From: Pseudomonas sp. ADAK13 | GTDB taxonomy: Bacteria; Pseudomonadota; Gammaproteobacteria; Pseudomonadales; Pseudomonadaceae | Assembly (NCBI RefSeq): GCF_012935715.1 | Contig: NZ_CP052860.1 | Span: 3,224,001 to 3,288,000 of the forward strand | Direction: 5' to 3' | Length of the DNA: 64,000 nucleotides | Part shown: positions 1-9,514 of the stretch, in pieces | Layout: each line of letters opens with the position of its first letter | Numbering within the stretch: the first letter of the stretch is position 1 | Translations under genes and position numbers: made by a program | The notes under the pieces: generated by a model | What the model saw: the letters and a program-made list of their open reading frames with translations, nothing else | Database searches by the model: none | What the model was told of the DNA's origin: nothing

Positions 1-17
1 CTTCGGGCGCCTTTTTC
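1..17 (+). terminator. 3' part of a rho-independent terminator cut by the window edge
   Basis: The window opens with cttcgg (a typical stable tetraloop), then gcgcc and a run of T. This is what the right half of a terminator hairpin looks like, so a plus-strand gene probably ends just left of the window. The left arm is not visible. Confidence 0.4.
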
Positions 18-98
18 ATTTGGCGGCTATTCTTGCCGACTTGGCGGCTGTAATCTCGAATGGCCGTTACGAAGAACATGGGATATCTGGAGTTCGTC

Positions 99-581
99 AT
101 GAGTGCTTTCCACGACCTTAAACTCAAAGCCCTGGATGGTCAGGAGCTGCCTCTGGCGCCCTTCAAGGGGCAAGTCGTGCTGGTGGTCAACGTCGCCTCC
201 AAATGTGGTTTGACACCACAGTACGCAGCGCTGGAAAACCTCTATCAGCAATACAAAGCCCAGGGTTTTACCGTACTGGGGCTGCCGTGCAATCAATTTG
301 CCGGGCAGGAACCGGGCACCGAAGAAGAAATTCAGGAATTTTGCAGCCTCAACTATGGCGTGACCTTTCCCCTGGGCAGCAAGCTTGAGGTGAATGGCCA
401 CGATCGCCACCAGCTGTATCGGTTGCTGGCGGGCGAGGGCGCGGAGTTTCCAGGGGACATCACCTGGAACTTTGAAAAATTCCTGCTGGGCAAAGACGGC
501 CGGGTATTGGCGCGTTTCTCGCCGCGTACGCCGCCGGATGACCCTGCCATCATCCAGGCGATCGAAAAAGCCTTGAGCTGA
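99..581 (+). CDS. Glutathione peroxidase family protein (Cys type)
   Basis: This 160-residue protein is a thiol peroxidase of the GPx family, which reduces H2O2 and organic hydroperoxides using glutathione or, more often in bacteria, thioredoxin. The sequence shows the family signature VASKCG with peroxidatic Cys36, the Gln of FAGQEPG (about 70) and the Trp-Asn of ITWNFEKFL (123-124). The active site is Cys rather than selenocysteine. The frame stays open upstream to an ATG at 60, but the ATG at 99 has GGAG six bases ahead of it and matches the usual family N-terminus, so it was chosen. No signal peptide is seen, so it should be cytoplasmic. It stands alone and a REP pair follows its stop. 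Confidence 0.93.
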   Translation: MSAFHDLKLKALDGQELPLAPFKGQVVLVVNVASKCGLTPQYAALENLYQQYKAQGFTVLGLPCNQFAGQEPGTEEEIQEFCSLNYGVTFPLGSKLEVNGHDRHQLYRLLAGEGAEFPGDITWNFEKFLLGKDGRVLARFSPRTPPDDPAIIQAIEKALS

Positions 582-609
582 TACACGCTCTCTTGTTGTG
601 AGAGAGCTT

Positions 610-745
610 GTTGTGGCGAGGGGGCTTGTCCCCCGTTGGGCTGCGCAGCAGCCCTAAAACCTGACACTGATCTCTATCTGGCTATCCTCTTGGCATTGCT
701 GGGGCCGCTACGCAGCCTAACGGGGGACAAGCCCCTTGCCACAAA
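610..745. repeat. REP pair (REPIN), gtggcgaggggg type
   Basis: Two inverted copies of a REP unit, 610-653 and about 698-745, read ttgtggcgagggggcttgtc and its reverse complement around a spacer of about 45 bases. The same unit recurs near 34366-34520 in a version with gtggtgag. It fills most of the 285-base gap between the peroxidase and the next gene and has no coding capacity. Confidence 0.8.
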
Positions 746-866
746 AGCCAGTCACCAAAGTCTTCCCGCTTTTACCCCTTAATCACCCTAATCAATAGTG
801 CTATCCAGCACGCTGCACACTCCATATTATCCACATCATAAATTCCTTTTCTTATGGAGTGCTCCC

Positions 867-1970
867 ATGCCTGTCCAAGCCTTGTTCAAACCGTTCCAGC
901 TCGGCGCACTGCAACTGCCGACCCGTGTGGTCATGGCGCCGATGACCCGTTCGTTCTCCCCGGGTGGCGTACCTAATTCCAAGGTGATCGAGTACTACCG
1001 CCGCCGCGCCGCCGCCGGTGTAGGCCTGATCATCACCGAAGGCACTGTGGTCGGGCACCCGGCTTCCAACGGCTACCCGAACGTCCCGCATTTCTACGGT
1101 GAAGCCGCCCTGGCCGGCTGGAAGAAAGTGGTCGACGCGGTGCACGCCGAAGGCGGCAAGATCGTCCCGCAACTGTGGCACGTGGGCAGCGTACGGCGCA
1201 TCGGCACCGAGCCGGATGCCAGCGTGCCGGCCTACGGCCCCACCGAAAAACTCAAGGACGGCAACGTCGTCGTCCACGGCATGACCGTGCAAGACATCAA
1301 GGACGTGATCGCCGCCTTCGCCCAAGCCGCCAAGGATGCCCAGAGCATCGGCATGGACGGCGTGGAAATCCACGGCGCCCACGGCTACCTGGTGGACCAG
1401 TTCTTCTGGGAAGGCACCAACCAGCGCACCGACGAATACGGCGGCAGCCTGGCCAACCGTTCGCGTTTTGCCATCGAATTGATCCAGGCCATCCGCGCCG
1501 CCGTTGGGCCGGACTTCCCGATCATCCTGCGTTTCTCCCAGTGGAAGCAGCAGGACTACACCGCGCGCCTGGTGCAAACCCCCGAAGCGCTGGGTGAATT
1601 CCTCAAGCCGTTGTCTGACGCCGGCGTGGATATATTCCACTGCTCCACCCGTCGTTTCTGGGAGCCGGAGTTCGACGGCTCCGAACTCAACCTGGCCGGC
1701 TGGACCCGCAAGCTCACTGGCAAACCGACCATCACCGTGGGCAGCGTCGGCCTGGATGGCGAGTTCCTGCAGTTCATGGTCAACACCGATAAGGTCGCGC
1801 AACCGGCCAGCCTGGAAAAACTGCTGGAGCGCCTGAACAACGACGAGTTTGACCTGGTCGCCGTGGGCCGTGCGCTGTTGGTGGATCCGGATTGGGCGCT
1901 GAAGGTTCGCGAAGGCCGTGAAGGCGACATCCTGCCGTTCAGTCGTGAGGCGTTGACGACGTTGGTGTAA
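867..1970 (+). CDS. Old yellow enzyme family NADH:flavin oxidoreductase (alkene reductase)
   Basis: This 367-residue FMN-dependent TIM-barrel enzyme belongs to the OYE/xenobiotic reductase family, which uses NAD(P)H to reduce activated C=C bonds and nitro compounds. Visible family features are RVVMAPMTRS near the N-terminus, GLIITEGT, the substrate-binding HGAHGYLVDQFF with its His-x-x-His-like pair, NQRTDEYGGS, and AVGRALLVDPDW near the C-terminus. An ATG at 798 is in frame, but the ATG at 867 has GGAG at 856-859 and gives the normal family length. Its 3' end overlaps the convergent glycosyltransferase gene by 32 bases. The physiological substrate is unknown. Confidence 0.93.
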   Translation: MPVQALFKPFQLGALQLPTRVVMAPMTRSFSPGGVPNSKVIEYYRRRAAAGVGLIITEGTVVGHPASNGYPNVPHFYGEAALAGWKKVVDAVHAEGGKIVPQLWHVGSVRRIGTEPDASVPAYGPTEKLKDGNVVVHGMTVQDIKDVIAAFAQAAKDAQSIGMDGVEIHGAHGYLVDQFFWEGTNQRTDEYGGSLANRSRFAIELIQAIRAAVGPDFPIILRFSQWKQQDYTARLVQTPEALGEFLKPLSDAGVDIFHCSTRRFWEPEFDGSELNLAGWTRKLTGKPTITVGSVGLDGEFLQFMVNTDKVAQPASLEKLLERLNNDEFDLVAVGRALLVDPDWALKVREGREGDILPFSREALTTLV

Positions 1971-3141
1971 GGGGCGACAGGGCGGGCACCGGTTGCTCGT
2001 CCTCGCACACCCCGCGTAACTGCCGCTCAAACTGCTCGATAATCGCCGGCCAACCCTGACGGCTGGCGTGTTGCCGGGCATTGAGCCGCACCCGGCGCAA
2101 GCTCTCGCGCTCTTCCAGCAGCCAATTGGCTGCATCGCAAAACGCCTCCTCATCCCCCGGCATCGCCAGCACACCGCTATAGCCATGGCGAATATGCTGG
2201 GTCGCGGCTGCCTGGTCGTACGCCACCACACCCAATCCGGACGCCATGGCCTCCAGCACCACGTTGCCGAAGGTTTCAGTCAGGCTGGGGAACAGGAACA
2301 GGTCCCCGGACGCATAGTGCCTGGCCAGTTCTTCGCCGCGCAGGGTGCCGCAGAAAATCGCCTCCGGCAGTTCCTTCTCCAGCATTGCCCGTTGCGGGCC
2401 GTCACCGACGATGATCAGTTTCATCTGGCGCAGTGGATAGGTTTCCTGCAGCGTTTCGAAACAGCGCTTGAGTAACCCGAGGTTTTTTTCCTGGGCCAGG
2501 CGGCCGACATGCAGCACGGCAGTTTGCTCACTGGTCAGTGCCCAACTTTCACGCAACGCATTGTCGCGTTTGGCCGGGTGAAACAGCTGGCTGTCGACAC
2601 CGCGTGCGAGCATGCCCAGACGCTCGAAATGACGCCGCTCCAGCTCCAGGCGCTGGCTGGCGCTGGGCACCAGGGTCAGGGTGGAGCGGTTATGGAACCA
2701 GCGCAGATAGTGGGTCAGCACCCGGCTCAGCATGCCCAGGCCGTACTGGTTGGAATACTGCTGGAAGTTGGTATGAAAGCCACTCACCACGCTGATCCCC
2801 AGGCGCCGCGCCGCCCGCAACGCCGACAGACCCAGCGGGCCTTCCGTGGCGATATACAGCACATCCGGACGCTGGCGGGTCCAGCGCCGCAACAGCTTGT
2901 GCATCGACGACTGGCCCCATTGCAGCCCCGGATAACCCGGCAATGGCCAGCCGCGGCACAGCATCAGGCCGTCGTCGCTGGGCCGGCTCTGGTCGCTGCC
3001 CTGGCGCGGGCGAACCAGTTCGACTTGATGCCCGCGCGCGCGCAAACCATCACACAGGCGGCCAAGGGTATTGGCCACCCCGTTGATCTCTGGCGGGAAG
3101 GTTTCGGTGATCAGGGTGATGTGGAGCGAAGCTGTCGTCAT
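1939..3141 (-). CDS. Glycosyltransferase family 4 (GT-B fold)
   Basis: This protein of about 400 residues resembles GDP-mannose-dependent or SQD2-like glycosyltransferases, which transfer sugar onto lipids or polyols. The N-terminal lobe has ITLITETFPPEINGVANTL, typical of the GT4 acceptor domain, and HTNFQQYS further on. The C-terminal donor domain has VLHVGRLAQEKN, the acidic SLTETFGNVVLEAMASG motif and GVVAYD. Starts at 3141 and 3174 are both possible and neither has a strong ribosome site; 3141 gives the standard N-terminus. cysZ lies upstream on the same strand, 65 bases away. Acceptor and donor are not predictable from sequence alone. Confidence 0.88.
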   Translation of the reverse strand: MTTASLHITLITETFPPEINGVANTLGRLCDGLRARGHQVELVRPRQGSDQSRPSDDGLMLCRGWPLPGYPGLQWGQSSMHKLLRRWTRQRPDVLYIATEGPLGLSALRAARRLGISVVSGFHTNFQQYSNQYGLGMLSRVLTHYLRWFHNRSTLTLVPSASQRLELERRHFERLGMLARGVDSQLFHPAKRDNALRESWALTSEQTAVLHVGRLAQEKNLGLLKRCFETLQETYPLRQMKLIIVGDGPQRAMLEKELPEAIFCGTLRGEELARHYASGDLFLFPSLTETFGNVVLEAMASGLGVVAYDQAAATQHIRHGYSGVLAMPGDEEAFCDAANWLLEERESLRRVRLNARQHASRQGWPAIIEQFERQLRGVCEDEQPVPALSPLTPTSSTPHD

Positions 3142-3205
3142 GACCCACAGTGTCGGCGCGGGCCATGTCGTCATTGTGTCTTTTGGATGATGGATTTGTG
3201 ACGGC

Positions 3206-3961
3206 TCAGGGCTTTTTAACGAGCATCGCCTCGGCGCCCTGTTCACGCACCCAGAACAGCGTGGCCCCGGCCACCGCTGCCGGCATCATCAGCAGGTTGA
3301 CCACCGGCACCAGCAACACCAGGTAGACGATCCCGCCAAAGCTCATACTCTGCCAGCGCTTCTGGCGCAGCCAGGCGAGCATTTCGTTCCAGCCCAGCTT
3401 GTGGTTGTCGGCCGGGTAGTCGATGTACTGGATCGCCATCATCCACACGCCAAACAACAGCCACAGCGGCGCAGCCACCAGGTTGACCACCGGAATGAAC
3501 GACAGGATAAACAGGCCGATGGCCCGGGGCAGGAAGTAGCCCAGCTTGCGCATTTCCCGGGCCAGGGTACGCGGCACCATGGCCGCCAACTCAGCCCAGC
3601 TGAACGCCGGGAAATCATCGGTGCCGCGTACCACGACTTCGACCTTTTCCGACAGAAAGCCGTTGAACGGCGCGGCAATGATGTTGGCAAGCATGGTGAA
3701 GGTGAAAAACACCATCAGCACCACCAGCACCACGAACAAAGGCCACAACAGATAATTGAGGAAGCTCAGCCAGCTCGGCAAGGTGGGCATCAGCGTGTCG
3801 ACCCACAGGCTGAACTGATGGCCGGCGAAGTAGATCAACCCGACGAACAGTATCAGATTGATTGCCAGCGGCAGCAGGACGAACAGGCGCAGGCCGGGGC
3901 TGAGCACCAGTTTGAGGCCTTCGCGCAGGTATTGTGGGCCTGAAAGAACGGGGGCGGGCAT
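3206..3961 (-). CDS. cysZ: Sulfate transporter CysZ family (EI24 domain)
   Basis: This 251-residue inner-membrane protein matches the CysZ/EI24 family, proton-driven sulfate uptake channels that feed cysteine synthesis. The start [35 protein letters not shown] is characteristic, with at least four hydrophobic stretches at about residues 24-45, 72-95, 145-175 and 210-235. In Pseudomonas cysZ is commonly found beside trxB, as here, where trxB is divergent. A link between sulfate uptake and the thioredoxin-dependent reduction of activated sulfate is plausible but inferred. Confidence 0.9.
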   Translation of the reverse strand: MPAPVLSGPQYLREGLKLVLSPGLRLFVLLPLAINLILFVGLIYFAGHQFSLWVDTLMPTLPSWLSFLNYLLWPLFVVLVVLMVFFTFTMLANIIAAPFNGFLSEKVEVVVRGTDDFPAFSWAELAAMVPRTLAREMRKLGYFLPRAIGLFILSFIPVVNLVAAPLWLLFGVWMMAIQYIDYPADNHKLGWNEMLAWLRQKRWQSMSFGGIVYLVLLVPVVNLLMMPAAVAGATLFWVREQGAEAMLVKKP

Positions 3962-4251
3962 GGATAACTCCGGGCAATGGGGGCGAACGCGCCGACCTTA
4001 CCGGCTTTGCGAAGACCGGGAAAGCACGGCCCGCATCACGACATTAACGGTAACAAAGGTGTCGATTAATAGAGGGCACGGGATAGAGACCACCTATGAG
4101 CTGGATTGTTATTCCGTATTTCCTTAATCTTGCCTCCCTCTATACGCTGCACCCATTATTTTCAGGATCTGCGAGTTCAAGCCTTCCCCAAGTGCTTCGC
4201 GGTCCTTTTTTATTCCAGCCGTTCTGTAGTCCGGGCGGTCGATAGGAGTGA

Positions 4252-5217
<966 letters not shown>

Positions 5218-5233
5218 ACCGTAGAAACAAAAA

Positions 5234-5258
5234 AACCGGCTGCGAGGCCGGTTTTTTT
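5234..5258 (+). terminator. Rho-independent terminator of trxB
   Basis: The hairpin aaccggc-tgcgag-gccggtt is followed by seven T, and preceded by A, so it could also act on the minus strand. Confidence 0.85.
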
Positions 5259-5309
5259 ATGCGCGCGATGTATGCCGCACCGCAGTCCAGAAGTGTTAAC
5301 CCAATCACT

Positions 5310-5380
5310 GTGGGAGCTGGCTTGCCTGCGATAGCGGCGTTGGCTGACACACCGCTATCGCAGGCAAGCCAGCTCCCACA
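5310..5380. repeat. REPIN, short-spacer copy
   Basis: Perfectly inverted REP units of about 30 bases (tgtgggagctggcttgcctg and its complement) flank a spacer of roughly 15 bases. This is the most compact member of the family in the window. It sits between trxB and the end of the pterin operon, which converge. Confidence 0.85.
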
Positions 5381-5403
5381 TTAAACCGGGTTATCCAATT
5401 GAA

Positions 5404-5742
5404 TCAGCGGCGGGTCAGTGGCTGCCGAGTGAACTTCACACCCGCCAACCCATGCTCAATCAGCGCACGAATATTGCCGTGGTCACTGCCCTCAGGCGTG
5501 GCCTGCACCGAACGGTAATGCTCACCGAACGCCAACAGCGCTTCCTGGTCATTCAAGCCTTCCAGCAACGCCAGGCCGAGGGTCTTGCACGAACCTTCGT
5601 TCTGCCCGGCGGCGTTTTCCACGCTGCCGTTGGTGAAGGCTTGTGGCTGGTAGTCATAACCGGCGGCAACAAAGGCCAGGGTGTCGGCGAAGACGTGTTC
5701 GCCGCTGTTGAGGCTGGCGCGCAGGGTGTTCAGGTCAGTCAT
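5404..5742 (-). CDS. HopJ-family protein (PF08888 type)
   Basis: The 112-residue product (MTDLNTLRASLNSGEHVFADTL...) looks like the HopJ family, first named from a Pseudomonas syringae type III candidate effector but widespread in bacteria with no secretion system. The motifs YDYQPQAFTNG, NAAGQNEGSCK and HYRSVQATPEGSDHGNIRAL are the conserved core. The start at 5742 overlaps the stop of the DUF1244 gene by 8 bases, so the two are translationally linked and last in the pterin operon. Nothing suggests secretion; a housekeeping role tied to its operon is more likely. The function is unknown. Confidence 0.85.
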   Translation of the reverse strand: MTDLNTLRASLNSGEHVFADTLAFVAAGYDYQPQAFTNGSVENAAGQNEGSCKTLGLALLEGLNDQEALLAFGEHYRSVQATPEGSDHGNIRALIEHGLAGVKFTRQPLTRR

Positions 5743-6031
5743 GTTTTTTTCCTTTGGCGAATGCCGCTTGCTGTTCGGCACTGGCTTCTTGCTGGTATTG
5801 GGCTTTCCACTCGGCGTACGGCATGCCGTACACCACTTCACGGGCGTCATCGAGGCTGAGCTCGATCTGGCGCTCGTCGGCCTCGGCCTTGTACCACTTG
5901 GACAAGCAGTTGCGGCAGAAGCCCGAGAGGTTCATCAGGTCGATGTTCTGCACATCCTTGCGGCTGTCCAGGTGTGCCACCAGCCGGCGGAAGGCGGCGG
6001 CTTCGAGTTCGAGGCGTTGTTGATCAGTCAT
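5735..6031 (-). CDS. DUF1244 family protein
   Basis: This 98-residue protein has the DUF1244 layout: an N-terminal helix (MTDQQRLELEAAAFRRLVAHL), then VQNIDLMNLSGFCRNCLSKWY with a Cys-x-x-Cys pair, and REVVYGMPYAEWKAQYQ. The Cys pair is a possible metal or redox site. The frame extends upstream to 6151, but that part overlaps folX, and the ATG at 6031 gives the family N-terminus. It lies 25 bases after folX and overlaps the HopJ gene. The function is unknown in the family. Confidence 0.85.
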   Translation of the reverse strand: MTDQQRLELEAAAFRRLVAHLDSRKDVQNIDLMNLSGFCRNCLSKWYKAEADERQIELSLDDAREVVYGMPYAEWKAQYQQEASAEQQAAFAKGKKHD

Positions 6032-6056
6032 GGGGCTCACTACGGATTCAATAGGG

Positions 6057-6428
6057 TTAGCGGCTCGCCGCAAGGGTGATCGACACCGATTCGGCAAAAC
6101 GCAACGCATGGGGTTTATCGACTTCGACTTCGGCGTACAGCACCGACGCATTGCCCATCACCAGGTCGAGGATTTCCTGGGTCAGGCGCTCCAGCAGGGC
6201 AAAGCGGTTGCCTTCCACATGAGCGATGATGGCCTTGGTGATGGTGCGGTAGTTCAGCGCGTGGTCGATGTCGTTGTCGCGTACGGCTTCCTGGGCGGCA
6301 TACAGGATGGTCAGGTTGATCAACACATCCTGCTTGTTGAGGATTTCATCCTCGTTGATCCCGATAAACGTGCGCAGGCACAGGTCTTTGACCCGGATGC
6401 GCGCCATGCCTGGCTGAAGTTGTGGCAT
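6057..6428 (-). CDS. folX: Dihydroneopterin triphosphate 2'-epimerase
   Basis: This 123-residue protein of the FolB/FolX tunnelling fold converts 7,8-dihydroneopterin triphosphate to dihydromonapterin triphosphate. It shows the family segments [46 protein letters not shown] and [15 protein letters not shown]. Its position between folE and folM argues for FolX rather than the aldolase FolB. The ATG at 6428 lies 2 bases from the folE stop, so translation is coupled. The pathway here gives tetrahydromonapterin, the pterin cofactor Pseudomonas uses for phenylalanine hydroxylase. Confidence 0.9.
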   Translation of the reverse strand: MPQLQPGMARIRVKDLCLRTFIGINEDEILNKQDVLINLTILYAAQEAVRDNDIDHALNYRTITKAIIAHVEGNRFALLERLTQEILDLVMGNASVLYAEVEVDKPHALRFAESVSITLAASR

Positions 6429-6430
6429 TG

Positions 6431-6991
6431 CTACTTGCTCCGTCCAATCAGTTGCAGGAACTCCATGCGCGTGGTGTTCGACTCGCGGAAGGCGCCGAGC
6501 ATCACCGAGGTGTTCATGGTTGAATTCTGTTTTTCGACACCGCGCATCATCATGCACATGTGCCTGGCTTCGATCACCACGGCCACGCCGGCGGCCTGGG
6601 TCACGGTCTGGATGGCGTCGGCGATTTCCCGCGTGAGGTTTTCCTGGATCTGCAGGCGCCGGGCGAACATGTCGACGATACGCGCCAGCTTCGACAGGCC
6701 GAGCACCTTGCCGGTCGGAATATAGGCCACATGGGCTTTGCCGATAAAGGGCAGCAGGTGATGCTCGCACAGCGAATACAACTCGATGTCCTTGAGGATC
6801 ACCATCTCGTCGTTGTCGGAGGCAAACAGCGCACCGTTGACGATTTCTTCCAGGTTCTGCTCGTAGCCATGACACAGGTACTGCATGGCCTTGGCGGCCC
6901 GCTTTGGTGTGTCGAGCAACCCTTCGCGCTCCGGGTCTTCACCCAGGCCCTTGAGAATCTCGCGGTAGTGGTGGGGCAGGGATAAAGTCAT
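6431..6991 (-). CDS. folE: GTP cyclohydrolase I (type IA)
   Basis: This 186-residue enzyme turns GTP into 7,8-dihydroneopterin triphosphate, the first step of pterin synthesis. The zinc ligands are intact: C75 and H78 in [10 protein letters not shown] and C146 in [30 protein letters not shown] is the conserved central helix. The start at 6991 is chosen over 7006 on family N-termini. It sits between folM and folX. folE copies beside light regulators are light-inducible in P. putida (published for PplR); a similar control here is inferred. Confidence 0.95.
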   Translation of the reverse strand: MTLSLPHHYREILKGLGEDPEREGLLDTPKRAAKAMQYLCHGYEQNLEEIVNGALFASDNDEMVILKDIELYSLCEHHLLPFIGKAHVAYIPTGKVLGLSKLARIVDMFARRLQIQENLTREIADAIQTVTQAAGVAVVIEARHMCMMMRGVEKQNSTMNTSVMLGAFRESNTTRMEFLQLIGRSK

Positions 6992-7011
6992 ACAACATCC
7001 TCGCAAACGGC

Positions 7012-7722
7012 TTACTTGATATGCCGCCCGCCGTTGACGGTCAGGGTGGTACCGGTGACATAAGGGTTATCCAGCAGGTAACGCACGCTCTGGTAAATCA
7101 CCTCGGGGCCGGGTTCGATGCCCAGTGCCGCCTTGGCCAGGACCTTGGCGCGGTAGGCCGCGTCGTCGCCCTCGTTGAACATCACCATCGCCGGGGCAAT
7201 GCCGTTCACCTTGATATCCGGTGCAAGCTGCGCGGCAAACGACAAGGTCAGGCTGTCGAGCCCGGCCTTGGTGGCGCAGTAGGCAATGTGCTGGCGGCTG
7301 CCCTTTCGGGTCACGTCGTCACTGATGTGCACGATATCCGCAGGCGTGGAGCGTTGCAGCAAGTGCGCACAATGCAGGTTGATCAGGTACGGCGCAAGCA
7401 TGTGCACGCTGAACATGTCGGCAAAGGCGCGGCTCTCGTCGCCGGGCGTTTCCGCTTCCCAGGCCGAGGCATTATGGATGATCGCCCGCAGGCTTTGGGT
7501 GTGCTTTTGCAGTTCGTCGATGAAGCCGAGAATGCCGGCCTCGGAAGAAAAATCGGCAAACACGCCAATCGCGCCGCGCTCGCGCAAGGTCTGCACGCCG
7601 GGACGGTCGCTGCGGTAGCTGAAAATCACCGGCTGCCCTTCGTCCAGCAGGCGCAGGGCGCAATGCAGGCCGACACGCTGGCCGGCACCGGTGATCAGGA
7701 TCGGGGCGGGAGTGGAAGACAT
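7012..7722 (-). CDS. folM: Dihydromonapterin reductase (SDR)
   Basis: This 236-residue short-chain dehydrogenase reduces dihydromonapterin, and weakly dihydrofolate, with NADPH. It has an altered cofactor loop ITGAGQRVG, the NASAWE turn, catalytic Ser in HISDDV and the YCATKAG Tyr-Lys pair, and ends with TVNGGRHIK, all as in FolM. It lies 20 bases upstream of folE and 57 bases downstream of the ABM-membrane gene on the same strand, making it the second gene of a likely six-gene unit. Confidence 0.92.
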   Translation of the reverse strand: MSSTPAPILITGAGQRVGLHCALRLLDEGQPVIFSYRSDRPGVQTLRERGAIGVFADFSSEAGILGFIDELQKHTQSLRAIIHNASAWEAETPGDESRAFADMFSVHMLAPYLINLHCAHLLQRSTPADIVHISDDVTRKGSRQHIAYCATKAGLDSLTLSFAAQLAPDIKVNGIAPAMVMFNEGDDAAYRAKVLAKAALGIEPGPEVIYQSVRYLLDNPYVTGTTLTVNGGRHIK

Positions 7723-7779
7723 GGGAGGCTCGGGTCGCTGGCAGGCTAAAACTATACCAGCGAGCGGCCTCCCTTGTAC

Positions 7780-8340
7780 TCAAGCGGTGGCTTCGGTGGC
7801 CTTTACCCGGGCCGGAGCCGGATGCAACCAGCCGGCCAGCAGGTGGGTCGACAACGGGATAAAGAAGTAAACCATCAGCGGTGTGAGCGCCAGGGTGCTG
7901 ACCAGCACGCGGCTCAACAAACCCAGCTCGCTGAGCAGCGGCTCAAGGCCGAAATTGAACAGCAGCGACACCGGGAAAAATGCCAGCCAGATGGCCACGG
8001 CCTGCTTCCAGCGCGGTGGTCGTGCGGCGGCGGCGCCAAACCAGCCGTCTATGCCGCGTACGCGATGTTCCGACGGCGCGGCAAACAGTTCGCTGCCACG
8101 ACCGAGCCATGCACCACGGGATGCGGAAAACTCCCACGCATGCAGGGTCTTTTCGTCGGCGAAGCGGAAAATAATCTGGAATTCATCATCGTTGGGCGGC
8201 GGTGCAAGCACGCCGGAGCCCAGGTAACCGGGGAAGTCTGTGGCCAATTGCTCGCCTTCGCGCAGCCAGGCCATCAACTCTTCATAACGACCCTTGGCCA
8301 CGCGGCGCGCAACCATCAGGGTGACAGGGGAGGTAGACAT
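7780..8340 (-). CDS. ABM-domain protein with C-terminal membrane segments
   Basis: Residues 5-90 look like an antibiotic-biosynthesis-monooxygenase (ABM, dimeric alpha/beta) domain: VTLMVARRVAKGRYEELMAWLREG, then DFPGYLGSGVL and DDEFQIIFRFADEKTLHAWEFS. Residues 112-175 hold two or three hydrophobic spans (WKQAVAIWLAFFPVSLLFNF and VLVSTLALTPLMVYFFIPL), so the ABM domain is tethered to the inner membrane. A GGAG lies seven bases before the ATG. It is the first gene of the pterin unit and is divergent from the LitR-type regulator, so it is a good candidate for light control. The substrate is unknown. Confidence 0.85.
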   Translation of the reverse strand: MSTSPVTLMVARRVAKGRYEELMAWLREGEQLATDFPGYLGSGVLAPPPNDDEFQIIFRFADEKTLHAWEFSASRGAWLGRGSELFAAPSEHRVRGIDGWFGAAAARPPRWKQAVAIWLAFFPVSLLFNFGLEPLLSELGLLSRVLVSTLALTPLMVYFFIPLSTHLLAGWLHPAPARVKATEATA

Positions 8341-8555
8341 TGTGTATCTCCATAAGGATCAGGTGCGCCGGGCCGGGTAGGGGGCGCACGAACGAAGCTG
8401 CGGGGTAAGCAGCCACGTTGAAAAAACAGGCAAGGATTATTCCTGTTTTGAAAAAATACGCCAGCGGCATTGGTCGGCTCGCCGCAGAACTTGAAACAGA
8501 CAGCTGTATGGGCGTTAAATGGGATCCAACTTCTCATCGATGATTCAGTGCCCAG
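8341..8555. promoter_or_regulatory. Divergent promoter region between the pterin unit and the LitR-type regulator
   Basis: This 215-base gap must carry the promoters for both directions. It holds two inverted repeats: gtgcgcc (8363-8369) with ggcgcac (8383-8389), and aaaacagg (8423-8430) with cctgtttt (8442-8449). The sequence ttgaaaaaa occurs on either side of the second one (8419 and 8448). The second palindrome could be an operator or a weak hairpin. The direct repeat T(G/A)TACA-N12-TGTA(C/T)A published for P. putida PplR1 was looked for by eye and not found. Confidence 0.5.
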
Positions 8556-9512
8556 ATGTCCGTAATGACTGCTCCCTCTCCTGATATGGCGCTTGGCAAC
8601 CCCGCTGATTCCGATGAACTGTTTCCGATTCGCGAAGTGGCAAGATTGACAGGCATCAACCCGGTCACGCTGCGTGCGTGGGAGCGTCGTTACGGGCTGA
8701 TCCAGCCGGTTCGCACCGAAAGTGGGCACCGCCTGTATTCGCGCACCGATATCGAGACCGTTCATCGCATTCTTGACTGGATCGAGCGTGGCGTTGCGGT
8801 GAGCAAGGTCGGGAAAATCCTGGCCCGTGATGATCAGCCAGTGGAAGTGGCTGCCGCTGTGCCGACAGGCGCTGAACATGAATGGAATCAGTGGCAGCAG
8901 CAATTGCGAACGGCCGTCGGAGCCTTCGACGACCGGCAGCTGGACCGGTTGTATGGCCAGATTTTCGCGGCCTATCCAGTCTCGGTGGTTTTCCAGGACA
9001 TCCTGATGCCTCTCTGGCAGCAGCTGTTGCGGCACCAGGGGCTTTTTGGCCAAGCCAGTGAATGGCTGTTTTTTGATGGCTTCCTGCGCAGCCGCACCTG
9101 GAAGCGCCTGCAGACAGGCTGTGCCTCAGCCGCACCGCGGGTGTTGCTGGCGGCCATCGCCGGGGAATGCCGAGAGCTGGAGTTGCTTGTCGCAGGCCTG
9201 CTGATGAGCGGTGACGACTTGGCGGTCAAGGTCCTGGCCGTGGGGCAGCCGATGGATGAATTGACACTGATCTGCGAAAAAACCAGACCACAGGCCCTCG
9301 TGGTGTTCTCCAACCACTCGCCTACCCAGGAATTGCCCCGGCGCCTTGAGCGGCTGGCCTTGACCCTGGATTGCCCGCTCTTGCTGGCGGGCGATGCGGC
9401 GGAGTTGGCGCAGGAGCAATTGAGGGGGTCGACCGTCGGTTGCCTGGGCAACGAAGGCCGACTGATGCAGCGCCGCCTGCAGCAGTTTCTGCGCGGCAGC
9501 CTGGATACCTGA
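8556..9512 (+). CDS. MerR-family regulator of class II LitR/PplR type
   Basis: This 318-residue regulator has a MerR DNA-binding domain at 23-75 (FPIREVARLTGINPVTLRAWERRYGLI...SGHRLYSRTDI) and a C-terminal cobalamin-binding-like fold (about 115-318). In CarH and class I LitR a His in the Glu-x-His motif ligates adenosyl-B12; here the matching stretch is G203-E-C-R-E-L, with Arg where His is expected, which marks the B12-independent class II. Class II LitR proteins of P. putida (PplR) work with short LOV receptors, and one lies just downstream. It is divergent from the pterin unit. The ATG at 8565 is an alternative start. Confidence 0.85.
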   Translation: MSVMTAPSPDMALGNPADSDELFPIREVARLTGINPVTLRAWERRYGLIQPVRTESGHRLYSRTDIETVHRILDWIERGVAVSKVGKILARDDQPVEVAAAVPTGAEHEWNQWQQQLRTAVGAFDDRQLDRLYGQIFAAYPVSVVFQDILMPLWQQLLRHQGLFGQASEWLFFDGFLRSRTWKRLQTGCASAAPRVLLAAIAGECRELELLVAGLLMSGDDLAVKVLAVGQPMDELTLICEKTRPQALVVFSNHSPTQELPRRLERLALTLDCPLLLAGDAAELAQEQLRGSTVGCLGNEGRLMQRRLQQFLRGSLDT

Positions 9513-9514
9513 CT

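Noticed and set aside
5310..5380. The repeated tgtgggagc units considered as a CRISPR array.
   Set aside because: They occur as single inverted pairs scattered between genes, not as regularly spaced direct repeats, and no cas genes are present.
5404..5742. HopJ-family gene as a secreted virulence effector.
   Set aside because: It is in a metabolic operon, has no hrp-box-like promoter or secretion genes nearby, and the family is widespread in non-pathogens.
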